A model generated the notes under the pieces. That model ran no database searches. It was given only the letters and a program-made list of their open reading frames with translations, and was not told the origin of the DNA. A stretch of DNA of 64,000 nucleotides from Rhodothermia bacterium. GTDB lineage: Bacteria > Bacteroidota > Rhodothermia > Balneolales > Balneolaceae. The position numbers and the translations under genes are program-made. This document shows, one piece after another, positions 33,401 through 39,173 of the stretch (position 1 is the first letter of the stretch; every line of letters begins with the position of its first letter). The DNA is taken from NCBI GenBank assembly GCA_030427885.1, contig JAUICM010000005.1, positions 310,001 to 374,000 on the forward strand. Direction: 5' to 3'.

Positions 33401-36400
33401 CTCCTGGACCGAAAGCGGTGATGGCGGTGGATATGGATATATTCGTGGAAAAGGACCAAACGAAGAATTCAACAGTCCGTTCCAGGCTACTGCAGGCTCT
33501 GCGATCAACTTCGACGGAGGGAATAACTACTATTACTCTGAAGCCTACTTTGATAGTCTGCCAAACGACTTTACCATTGAAATGTGGACGAAACCAAATT
33601 CGATTGGTAGTCAAATGGTAATACTTACTCACGACAGCGAGTATATGTGGATGGGTATTGACGCATCAGGCAACTTCTTCGGACTCTTGTTAGACGAAAC
33701 CCTGGGTGACACGGTAAGAATAACCGGTACCACTACGGCCACTGCCGGCGACTGGTATCACCTGGCGTTGACTGGTGAGACGGATGGAAATATGAAGCTG
33801 TATGTAAATGGCAGGGAAGAAGCTTCCACTTCCATCGGCCAGGTAGAAACCAATACTGGTACCTACTGGCTGGGAACTGATTACGGCGAGGACTACTATT
33901 ATGACGGATCGATAGATGAAGTTCGCATCTGGAATGCTGTACGTACACCAAGCCAGATTCGTGGAAATATGTACACTCCATTGAGTGGTTTGCCATCAGA
34001 TCTTAAGGTTTACTGGCAATTCAATGAAGGTACCGGTGATTATACCGCAGATTATCTGAATGGCTATTCAGCAGCTGTTGAATACGATTACGGTGAGTGG
34101 GTTACTTCTGGTGCACCATATGGTTCTGGCTCCGTAAATACCATATCAGCGTTCCAGAGTGGAAGTACCTCTGCAGGTAATGCAGCGCTTAGCATGAGTG
34201 ATGGATTTGATAATCCGGTAGATATTCAGGTAAGTGAATTGTCTTCCGCACCAAACAGCTTCCCTAGTGGTTACAACTCAAACATGGGTGGTAAATATTT
34301 CATCATCGACCTGTTTGGTGATCCGGGAACCTTCTCGGCTAATCTTACCCTATCCTTCGGTTCGGGTGTGGTAACAGCTGCTCAGGAAACTGATCCGAGT
34401 ACGATCAAGCTGTTTAAACGCGAATCCAATTCTTCAGGAAGCTGGACCGAATTTGGTGGTGCAACAACAGCGATCGCTTCTACAGGTACTGTAACCTGGA
34501 CGGGCATAACTTCATTTAGTCAGTTCATTGCGGTCGGTGAGGATAACGAGACACCTCCAAAAACGATCTGGAGTTTTGCTAATGATTCCGTCAGCTTTGC
34601 TAAAGCAAATTTTGCTGACTATACCGATTCTGCTAACCAGGACTGTCTGACTGAAAACGTGTGTATTACCCGTGCGGATTCAAAAGGCCTGTTTAATTAT
34701 GTAGAAGAATCAGGATTTACAGCAAGTTGGGATGATAGTCCTTCACCAGAGGGTACACTTTGGGCATACGGTACCACAGCCGATGTTGAAACAATGACCT
34801 TTATTCCGTTAATGCGCGCTATCTATGATGACGCCGGATTCTCAGGAACCTCAGATATAGTGGGTGAGCAATTCGTAATGTATATGGAAACAGATGATAT
34901 CTATGTGGATGTGCTCTTTACTTCTTGGCAGGAAGGTGCAGGAGGTGGAACACCAGGTGGAGGTGGATTCTCATACATCCGTGGAGCTGCTGCACCTGAA
35001 GTGCTTGATATCCAGATCGATGACGACACCAATGTGATAGCCTACATTGACAGTGCATATACATTCGAGTCAACCTTCTTCGATCTGTCCGATAACTTTG
35101 CTGATTCAGCTCTTACTTTGAGCATAGATGCTTCTCTCGAAGGTGCTCTGTTCATCGATAATGACAGTAACGGTGATTACGATTCAGGAACAGATGATCT
35201 GATCCTCGAAAGTTCAACTTACACCTATACTCCGAGTGGTTCAGCCAAACTGCGCTATATAACAGATACAGGTGGTATTGAATCAGTAACTGTGAAACTG
35301 GCAAGTGCAGGTTCAGCGGATTCTGTACTGCTTAACATCTACGGTGTTGAAGGGGATCCAAGTATCTCTGGTGTGGCTGATGAAAATAGCTGGCATCTGA
35401 TGTCCAATCCATTCACTACTAATCTGGGAACTCTGTTTGCGGATATTTGGACTCAGGGTGCGGTGAACTCGAATGCGCCTCAGGGTAATGCCACCCTCTA
35501 TACATTCAGTCAGGATAGTGGTGTCTATGTTCCAATAGAAACCGATCTGGATACCACATCGCTGGAGGCTGGTACTGGTGTTCTTGCCTATATCTTCGCC
35601 TTCGATGATTATGCTGAAGGAGTGCCAGAAAGTGGTGGATGGCCTAAAACCATTACCAACTATGGTAACCCATTTGGCTCTGCGGTTGATGTTACAGTTA
35701 AGAATGTGGATTATGATGAAAGCACTGCAACTTCAGGGTATGAAGGATTCGCATTGTTTGGTAACCCATTTGGGTGGTCATTATCTGCTGATTCATTAAT
35801 TGCTACTGTTAAGCGTGGTGACGCAACTGCCAATAACTACGTATACCGATGGGATGCAGTAAATGGCCAGTTTGAGCAAATCACTACAGGTGCCATCGAT
35901 CCTTACGAATCAGTATTCCTAAGGGTTGAAGCTTCCGGAACTTCTGTGGATATGAACCTTGATTACAGTGACCGTTATCAGGACAATCCGACTAAACGAA
36001 GAAAGGAAACTACGGTTGAAATGATACTATCGCATAAAGGAAGTGGTATTAGATCGGAATCGTACCTGAGATTTGATGAGAAAGCTAAAGCAGGAATCGA
36101 CCCATCTGATGCATACTATCTAGGTTCATATGCAAATAAGTATGCTAACATGTACACCCTGATCGGCGATCAGACACTTACGATTAACAACGTTCCTGCC
36201 AAATCCGGAGGAGAACTGGAGTACCCGGTTTATCTGGATGCATCAGTAACCGGCGATTTTGAGCTCCAGTGGAATTCACAAACGCTACCTGAAAATGGAT
36301 CTTATATTCTTGAAGATCTGAAAACAGGTATTAGAATTGATCTGAAGGAACAAAGTAAGTATTCATTTACCCGGGGAATCAGAACTAAGATTACTCCGAA

Positions 36401-36938
36401 TGCGGAAGATGAAACTGAAGTCGATAGTGGTACGAAGGAAGATGACCTGGAGGCCATTGATGAACTTGCTGATAAACAAGTTGCAAGAGATCTCGACATC
36501 GAAAGTCAGAAGAATGGCCAGTCTACCGAAAAATCGGTAAAACGTAAAACTGGCTTGTTGCTTCCTTCAAAATCTAAATCAGTAGCTACTCCAACGATTG
36601 ATGAGCAGATATTCAAACTGATCATTAACACGGGCGTAGTGAATGACATTGAAGAGGATCTGGGCCTTCCTGCAGTAGTTGAGCTTTATCAGAACTATCC
36701 AAACCCATTCAACCCGACTTCCATCATACGATACGGAGTTCCGGAAATGAGTGATGTTACCCTGGAAGTATTTGATATGCTGGGACGTAAGGTCTATACA
36801 TTGATCGATGGTGAGACCAAACAACCAGGCAGATATAATGTTCAGTTCAATGCACGATCACTGGCATCAGGTATGTATATCTATCGATTGAAGATCGGTA
36901 ACAAAGTACTGACCAAGAAAATGACACTGATCAAATAA
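21417..36938 (+). CDS. Giant T9SS-secreted multidomain surface protein (5173 aa)
   Basis: A very large exported protein. After a signal peptide (1-20, ends VQAQ) come seven Big_5/SbsA-type Ig-like domains (two at ~21-260; others near 611, 1071, 1921, 2366, 2821). All but the first are followed by arrays of FG-GAP/VCBS repeats with Ca-binding loops (DMDNDGDVDI, DGDGDLDI), except that four Fn3-like domains stand at ~1518-1918. The C-terminal third has Fn3-like segments (~3271-3510), two LamG domains (~3521 and ~4025) and two copies of an unfamiliar module with NQDC...VC...FTSW...GG (~3878-4015; ~4381-4525). A WHLMSNPF...IWTQG region (~4656) matches the cargo protein at the left edge. The type A sorting domain is at ~5090-5173. 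Likely a Ca-stabilised adhesin or surface-filament protein; ligand unknown. 13 bp separate it from the receiver gene. Confidence 0.92.
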   Translation: MKHLLHIVSIIFLLTGIVQAQDMEVTSTTPTDGSSWQELDANITVTFDENIAPASANYNSITVVGSTSGNLSFGSNYSVSGNVVTINPGADFSYSETITVTVTTQVQSSATYDNGEGVFLPADLASDSVFTFTTKGPAPRPSVVSTVPSANAFNVDADQIISITFDTLMAGTGFDEGVIEIYGSIGGNYDFDDAEQGEDIGNPDITGSGATVSIDLDNSFVAGEIVTVILTTGVSTWNEERQEYGYLESPYIWQFQVGSVSNNALVKVDSSYTSGTSPVGIAFADMDNDGDVDIVTANSGDNNFSVYSNNGSGFFGSPANYSTGSTQPENLVVADFDQDGFEDVAVSSQGSNDVKVFTSNNGSGFNGAETYTVGFAPRAITTGDFDGDGKLDLATSASSSDSVAVLINAYSLTNNGFFGPYKFEVGQGPIGITSFDLNNDNIMDIVATSHGTDNVSVLVGSGNGTNFSAYSNFAVGDGPFSVEAGDVDGDGYSDLVTANEYASTVSVLINDGASGFDTKVDYSVGTTPKDVRLVDVNGDGDLDILTVDNGGTATVTYLENAGDGTFSLAYTYDATGGAFGFNAGDLNGDEIIDFAVGSSGNTFLQVVSLYDGPMVTSVSPVTNTFNVSASTNISATLDESIGTSSVSSTTFTVHGSVSGQHTGSFSFSNSDKTITFDPTNDFEPGERVTVTVSSGIQDPGGNSLPEPHSFQFNVSSNSGYGDFGNLTSYTVSGTNTDNIVDGATADFNGDGYPDIVAIDYNNAQLKVFFNDGDGTFDDASVTISTPGFPVDVAAADIDNDGDMDLLTANNNAAGFSIIKNNGNSTFATRTDISYSSATTIAIGDMDNDGYMDALLDKAGSDTLYTFFNDGSGGYSGAPSKTKIASSMTDIEIVDAENDNYLDIATVHGGSVNTIYLLSNNGDGTFTNEDSRSVSGSPAAVAFGEPYGSLTFGVATSSGNSFFRTGLNTNYTEFAGNVNLSAGSNPQSIIVSDFDDISTNSDNSGDFLMANYGNSTLSLLSSDDFDYSFTETTISLTANPWDLATADFDGDGRMDVVTFNNNGEISVLYNMDTTPPTVSSVSPVNNATNIAVSSNITVNFDMAINSSTLDSSSVVVMGSLYGQYDGTYSYNSNTLTIDPDTDFLPGEQITVSVTTGVENTNGISAVAYITQFNTAGGSANILADDVKVGATNPYGAELADVDGDGDLDLLVVNFSADSVSIRLNDGAGTFGAITPYSTGAGPIGVETGDFDRQNGMDFVVSNYSSNTVSVFTNNGSGSYSSTDYATGSNPIDAVTEDFNKDGYTDIIVFNRSGASATILLNDGDGTFTSSGTITNLGTNKDMIWATDIDNDNDIDIVTGGAGQTLTIAKNNGDATFAAASATSIVSHGAAFTDIDGDNEVDLIVSSDATNTVSVYLNDGDGGFSSASDTDTLTSAQALTTIDFENDGDADILVINYDDQEVELLVNDGSGAFDSTATFNVGQYARTITAADLDGDGDLDIVTANRGSNDISINFSAAELPLVTSVAASSVTDSSATLNGTINARNYATDAEFAYKLSSSGTYSDTLTATPSQVTGSSDTNISFTLTGLLPNTSYDFKALGTNEAGEVAGTELSFATGERAPYLVTGNASSITLTSATINGTVSAQNSSANAYVAYGTSTGVYSDTVAVNENPLGSAMDTLSVTASLSGLNNSTTYYYTVFATNNAGTTTGTEQTFSTLALPLVVTSSPDSISGTGVKLQGTINAQNTTTDARFVYKLSSSGTYADTVTASPAQVTGSSVTPIWAALTGLTPNTSYDFKALGINENGEVSGADSTFTTGGLAPVVTTNAATDIEKNTVTLNGAVNAQNEATNAYFEYGTTAGVYTDTVAANENPFNDGTNDVSITGSVTGLSPLTKYYFRAFATNSGGTTIGEVDSVTTLPEPPVITSVSPVANSVDGALAADIVINFDQAMDNGTITSSTVRVIGSMRGLYSGSFSYGTNSATFDPDSSFFPGETIKISLTTGIESALSEPLASAYVYSIVAEQVTGSEVFAISKSTSYSWAGAEQVALADFNDDGYLDIVGTVNGGTALTFTRMNNGDGTFSSSVSNSLTGSIGVATGDINNDGYVDIAYTVKTGGMAIYWNNGTNPFNSGQTLSGSSAAQNVALADINGDGYLDFIFTESGVKVVPNNGSGNFNTAASATYGSSGVWDVSVADINDDNHPDIVASLGTSGGVTVYTNDGDGTFTSDSTYTAGTGSQGVQVVDVNGDDVADIVVSNLTSDNISVLIGNGDGTFATAVNYAVADEPYDFVAFDINGDGYTDIATTHQSIDSVSTMINNGDGTFADPVYYLTGDGPRGIAAGDVNNDGEMDILTADNLSTSHTLRLKSPLAPSIASSTPAANALNVATTSNISVTFEVPIDVATLDSSKIAVIGSLTGEYFGSFTSVSSTGFTFDPDSTFKEGEFITVTLFGIESQSGIAMGVQTFDFSTPWPTVSATKEFVDGGTFQSVTAPVEMISTDVDNDGDLDLLIVGNGNQLYVRLNNGDGTFASSVSYSTNSNVADMYLSDIDGDGDLDVMTAHTGNSGIDTQLNDGDGTFTGGYTGFGTVAAIVTTDLDNDGYIDVIGANPSDNYLSFNRNQGNNSYQPAGFGGSLSFAAGTTPVDIAMADLNGDGRPDFVTANSGSDNVSYFMNNGDGTVATAVNYSVGTGPTSVVISDVDEDGYADIIVANETSDNVSVLINNGDGTFAAAVNYAAGDGPGSITLYDFNGDGDIDLLIPNSVSDSVSVLESNGDGTFGTRTAYAAGDEPVSVVMLDYDNDGDIDMLVANKTGNTISIIEATGGPSVERILPVANRHYVPADTNIVVKFDRPMDGTSLTSNTITVVGSLSGRHGGTISLSNSDSTAIFNPSSDFEEGEKVTVVVTTNVEDANNDKMELPYTSEFTVESTAESIVLQKTDYSDADNVTGMATADLDGDGDNDIVVTDTENSYAIVYLNNGGTFSYSSDYSVGSNPRAVSLADVDNDGDIDIMTLNSSSNNVSVLLNNGSGSFASAVNYSASSGLYDIKNADINGDGYTDILLTKGYFAALLNNGDGTFGSLVNFSTFSYSYLGYDLDLADMDGDGDLDAVQVASSNNPPMQVIYNDGNGDFTSNELYYLETSISDVVTADFDQDGYPDIAVTDYSDNVVKILTNNGDGTVDSTASISVNSSPQALTVGDYDGDGDLDISVYHQYQQYISIILNDGSGNFGTATTYQTNQLTSDYPVLVSADFDGDGQIDIAVPYGSGFNVMIPSPPPAAPSVASSLNFGTPSNSQVSISANKGSATGMLFIMKEGSAVDFVPSNDVSYSANSTFGSGSDLGGGNYAVLNFTGYQSGGAVYGLTRDTEYHVAVYTYNSADGRITYSTTAATGNITTLLAPTQSGGISVSGNFGTRLQVYKNGGNGSARILAIREGSSVTWTPDDSTTYTANTDFSSAVDLGDGTKIVSNDNSSSPVEISGLSLNTTYYFAQFEYFGDAGTENYYTTPATANVTTSGTAGYAFDSTAGNAISFAGYDGEEYYYTSLDNQFEFTDSFTVELWVKPDSIGTATNFLYHSGSSDSLLVLGLNAAGNFTGIVRDANTSSNVKVTSSTVAAEGQWYHVAISADSADKVRLYVNAVAEDSAAIVDVALGGELDYTEIGGVDGEGNFFYGDMDELRFWGDQRTVSELRSNRRVTLTGFPDNLIGYWQFNEDYGNDAEDPYISFNSFGSPELVASSAPLGGTLTTLADFQSGTANLGNVQLTLTDAFDNPVDIEVLEISSEPVNVPSGYKSTVGDRFFIIELIGDPGTFSADLTLTYGSGVITSNEEASPDSVILYKQDSNETSSWLAFGGATSATSATGVVTWTGITSFSQFVAVGPDDAIPAPTYWDKDDAVTTFTKLNYADWTDSANQDCITDDVCLTREDRRGLFNIITETEFDTDNYTSPDGTEWAIGTVDDVESLTFDTFYNTLDQSIGSNILDNDMVLHLIDENIYIDIKFTSWTESGDGGGYGYIRGKGPNEEFNSPFQATAGSAINFDGGNNYYYSEAYFDSLPNDFTIEMWTKPNSIGSQMVILTHDSEYMWMGIDASGNFFGLLLDETLGDTVRITGTTTATAGDWYHLALTGETDGNMKLYVNGREEASTSIGQVETNTGTYWLGTDYGEDYYYDGSIDEVRIWNAVRTPSQIRGNMYTPLSGLPSDLKVYWQFNEGTGDYTADYLNGYSAAVEYDYGEWVTSGAPYGSGSVNTISAFQSGSTSAGNAALSMSDGFDNPVDIQVSELSSAPNSFPSGYNSNMGGKYFIIDLFGDPGTFSANLTLSFGSGVVTAAQETDPSTIKLFKRESNSSGSWTEFGGATTAIASTGTVTWTGITSFSQFIAVGEDNETPPKTIWSFANDSVSFAKANFADYTDSANQDCLTENVCITRADSKGLFNYVEESGFTASWDDSPSPEGTLWAYGTTADVETMTFIPLMRAIYDDAGFSGTSDIVGEQFVMYMETDDIYVDVLFTSWQEGAGGGTPGGGGFSYIRGAAAPEVLDIQIDDDTNVIAYIDSAYTFESTFFDLSDNFADSALTLSIDASLEGALFIDNDSNGDYDSGTDDLILESSTYTYTPSGSAKLRYITDTGGIESVTVKLASAGSADSVLLNIYGVEGDPSISGVADENSWHLMSNPFTTNLGTLFADIWTQGAVNSNAPQGNATLYTFSQDSGVYVPIETDLDTTSLEAGTGVLAYIFAFDDYAEGVPESGGWPKTITNYGNPFGSAVDVTVKNVDYDESTATSGYEGFALFGNPFGWSLSADSLIATVKRGDATANNYVYRWDAVNGQFEQITTGAIDPYESVFLRVEASGTSVDMNLDYSDRYQDNPTKRRKETTVEMILSHKGSGIRSESYLRFDEKAKAGIDPSDAYYLGSYANKYANMYTLIGDQTLTINNVPAKSGGELEYPVYLDASVTGDFELQWNSQTLPENGSYILEDLKTGIRIDLKEQSKYSFTRGIRTKITPNAEDETEVDSGTKEDDLEAIDELADKQVARDLDIESQKNGQSTEKSVKRKTGLLLPSKSKSVATPTIDEQIFKLIINTGVVNDIEEDLGLPAVVELYQNYPNPFNPTSIIRYGVPEMSDVTLEVFDMLGRKVYTLIDGETKQPGRYNVQFNARSLASGMYIYRLKIGNKVLTKKMTLIK

Positions 36939-36960
36939 ATTAACATGAATCATGGGTCTT

Positions 36961-36990
36961 GGGTGAATAGTCCGGGGTCCATATTCAACC
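36961..36990 (+). promoter_or_regulatory. Stem-loop between giant T9SS gene and PID-CTERM gene
   Basis: GGGTGAATA (36961-36969) pairs with TATTCAACC (36982-36990), one mismatch, 12-nt loop. It occupies the 81-bp spacer between the two genes, as an inverted repeat does in the equivalent spacer at 5027-5069. It may lower or stabilise expression of the small downstream gene. Confidence 0.35.
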
Positions 36991-37019
36991 GACAGGTACA
37001 ACTCAGAACAAATTGAAAC

Positions 37020-37409
37020 ATGAAAAGTTGCCACTACTGCGGATCAATCGAGGGAAAGCCAAGACCTGTTGGCCGGTATATCGTGGAGCTTAAACCCATA
37101 GATGATGGGGAATCAGAGAAAATGGCGTGTCAGAGTTGTTATCGGTCTGAACAAAGAAATTTTATAATTAAACCTTCAAACGACAATCCAATGGAAAGAT
37201 CTTTTTTCAAACGAGTTCAACAAGCAGTGATGAAGATATTCGGAATTCTGATGTTCATGGTAATCATGACATCAGCCCTGTATGCACAGGGGCTTCCAAT
37301 GTTCCCAAGTAACCCGGAAGCAGCACCAATAGATGGTGGCCTGGGGCTGCTTGCTGCAGCGGGTGGTGCATATGCCTATAAAAAGCTGAAAGAGCGAAAA
37401 GCAGAATAA
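37020..37409 (+). CDS. PID-CTERM protein with N-terminal zinc-ribbon-like segment (129 aa)
   Basis: The C-terminal half repeats the plan of the small protein at 5097-5279: hydrophobic segment ending LYAQ (~70-90), short linker, PIDGGLGLLAAAGGAYAY and KKLKERKAE. About 24 of 26 residues of the tail are identical between the two. The N-terminal half has CHYCG near residue 4 and CQSCY near 39, a CxxC...CxxC pattern of a small zinc ribbon, which is unusual before an export signal. Alternative starts at 37191 (MERSFFKR) or 37230 (MKIFGILM) would give a plain signal-peptide protein like its paralogue; the zinc-ribbon part could then be a leader peptide or a separate overlapping product. It is 81 bp after the giant gene, and its stop is 2 bp from that of the convergent hexosaminidase. 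Confidence 0.7.
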   Translation: MKSCHYCGSIEGKPRPVGRYIVELKPIDDGESEKMACQSCYRSEQRNFIIKPSNDNPMERSFFKRVQQAVMKIFGILMFMVIMTSALYAQGLPMFPSNPEAAPIDGGLGLLAAAGGAYAYKKLKERKAE

Positions 37410-37411
37410 GA

Positions 37412-39031
37412 TTACTTCTTATACTGCTTTCCATAATTAACACCCATGATATCCAATCGGGTAAAGACCGATTGGATTCTTGCGAGGAAGTCATCCCAGT
37501 TTTTATGCTGAACCGGACTCCAAAGAACTTCTGATAAGGCAATAGCCCGGGGATAGGCCATGTATTCAACTTTTGAAGGGGTGTGCATGTATTCGGTCCA
37601 TACATTTCCCTGCGCTCCAAGCACATATTTGGCTTCTTCAGCAGTGAGGGTATCAGGTATTGGCTCGTAGTTAAACACGTCTTCCAGAGTCGTTAATCCA
37701 CCAATGGCGATCGGCTCTTCTTCCCATTTATCCTGGTAGTGATCCAGGTAATTGGTATCACCCGGGGTCATGATTACATCATGTCCCATCTTAGCTGCTT
37801 CGATACCGCCAGCTTCTCCACGCCAGCTCATTACCGTAGCCTGAGGAGCAAGCCCACCCTCAAGAATCTCATCCCAGCCAATGATCTGCCGGCCTTTGGA
37901 GTTCAGGTACTTTTCAATGCGGTGGATAAAATAACTTTGAAGTTCGTGTTCATCTTTCAGTCCTTCGCGTTTGATCACCTCCTGGGCAATAGGACTTTCT
38001 TCCCATTGCTTTTTGGGAGCTTCATCACCACCGATATGGATATAAGTTCCGGGAAAAAGTTCGATCACCTCATCCAGTACATCTTCCAGGAAATCAAAGG
38101 TTTCTTCTTTAGGGCAGTAGATATCCTCAAACACTCCCCAGGTAGAAGTAACATGATATTCCTTATCAAAACAGCCAAGCTCTGGGTAAGCCGCCAGTGC
38201 CGCACTGGAATGTCCGGGCATCTCGATCTCCGGGATGATGGTAACCTGTCGGTCCGCAGCGTACTGCACCACTTCTTTGATTTCTTCCTGCGTATAGAAT
38301 CCACCATGTAGGATCCCGTCATATTTACCGGATCCGTAATTCCCGATCAGGGTTGAATCGCGCCATGCTCCGATCTCGGTTAACCTCGGATATTTTTTGA
38401 TCTCTATTCTCCAGCCCTGGTCTTCAGTTAGATGCCAGTGGAAACGGTTCATCTTAAAAGTGGCTAGCAAGTCGATATATCTCTTCACAAATTCCACAGG
38501 AAAGAAATGCCGGGCTACGTCAAGGTGAAGACCACGATATTGAAAACGGGGATAATCAACGATCTCAACCCCCGGTACTACCCATTTCTGATAACGCGAG
38601 ATCATAGATGGATCTGTATGTTCTATCTGAACCGGTAGCAGCTGGCGCAAGGTTTGAATACCATAGAATAATCCGGAAGAATGTGGTGCTTTAATAATCA
38701 CACCATTCTCAGATACGGTAAGCGAGTAAGCTTCATCATTTGAATATTCGCCACTTTTATCCAGAGAAAGTATGATCGAGTTTTTTTCAGGTGAAGTCTT
38801 GAAAGTTTTAACCGGGTATCCTTTCCAGTTCGTTACAAAGAGCAGATCACTCAGATATTCTCCCAGTCCGGAAAGTTCATCTGAGGAGGTGAGGATGAGG
38901 AGGCTGTCGTTGAGTTCAAAGCTTCCAGACGACTCTCCGATAGAAACGGGTTGAGGAATGATGTTGATTTGTGCAAACCCTGATATAGTAAATAAGGAGA
39001 TCAGGAAAAGGAGTAAAAAAGTAGGCTTCAT
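37412..39031 (-). CDS. Secreted beta-N-acetylhexosaminidase (GH20)
   Basis: A 539-residue exported glycosidase. The start was moved to the ATG at 39031, which opens a clear signal peptide (MKPTFLLLFLISLF...GFAQ); a longer reading adds 23 residues without any sign of being coding. An N-terminal GH20b-like domain (INIIPQPVSIGESSG) precedes the GH20 barrel: YRGLHLDVARHFFPV, FHWHLTEDQGWRIEI, PEIEMPGHS and the catalytic HIGGDEAPKKQW (Asp-Glu pair near 331). RGLHLD and GWDEILEGG are also family landmarks. It removes terminal GlcNAc/GalNAc from chitooligosaccharides or glycoconjugates, probably in the periplasm or outside. It faces the PID-CTERM gene end to end and is divergent from the lipoprotein genes. 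Confidence 0.93.
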   Translation of the reverse strand: MKPTFLLLFLISLFTISGFAQINIIPQPVSIGESSGSFELNDSLLILTSSDELSGLGEYLSDLLFVTNWKGYPVKTFKTSPEKNSIILSLDKSGEYSNDEAYSLTVSENGVIIKAPHSSGLFYGIQTLRQLLPVQIEHTDPSMISRYQKWVVPGVEIVDYPRFQYRGLHLDVARHFFPVEFVKRYIDLLATFKMNRFHWHLTEDQGWRIEIKKYPRLTEIGAWRDSTLIGNYGSGKYDGILHGGFYTQEEIKEVVQYAADRQVTIIPEIEMPGHSSAALAAYPELGCFDKEYHVTSTWGVFEDIYCPKEETFDFLEDVLDEVIELFPGTYIHIGGDEAPKKQWEESPIAQEVIKREGLKDEHELQSYFIHRIEKYLNSKGRQIIGWDEILEGGLAPQATVMSWRGEAGGIEAAKMGHDVIMTPGDTNYLDHYQDKWEEEPIAIGGLTTLEDVFNYEPIPDTLTAEEAKYVLGAQGNVWTEYMHTPSKVEYMAYPRAIALSEVLWSPVQHKNWDDFLARIQSVFTRLDIMGVNYGKQYKK

Positions 39032-39119
39032 AGATAGATAATTAAATTCGGACGAGAGTTTAGCTAAAGTAAGGACCTTTAACAATACAATTCCGATCAT
39101 GTAATTTCATAATATTGAT

Positions 39120-39132
39120 TATAATACCTTTG
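39120..39132 (+). promoter_or_regulatory. Candidate promoter -7/-10 region upstream of lipoprotein gene
   Basis: TATAATACCTTTG contains both a sigma70-like TATAAT (39120-39125) and the Bacteroidota box TAccTTTG (39125-39132, all four TTTG positions matched). It lies 41 bp before the start codon of the first propeller lipoprotein. A convincing -33 TTTG was not found. Confidence 0.4.
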
Positions 39133-39173
39133 TAAGTTATTCAAGTGAAAACAAGAGTGAATAGGAAATTGAT

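Noticed and set aside
21417-36938. Possible assembly artefact from the many FG-GAP repeats
   Set aside because: The repeats are all different at nucleotide level, the frame stays open for 15.5 kb and the protein ends in an intact sorting domain, so a real gene is more likely.
39031-39100. 23-residue N-terminal extension of the hexosaminidase
   Set aside because: It precedes a perfect signal peptide start and shows no conserved feature; the shorter start was used.
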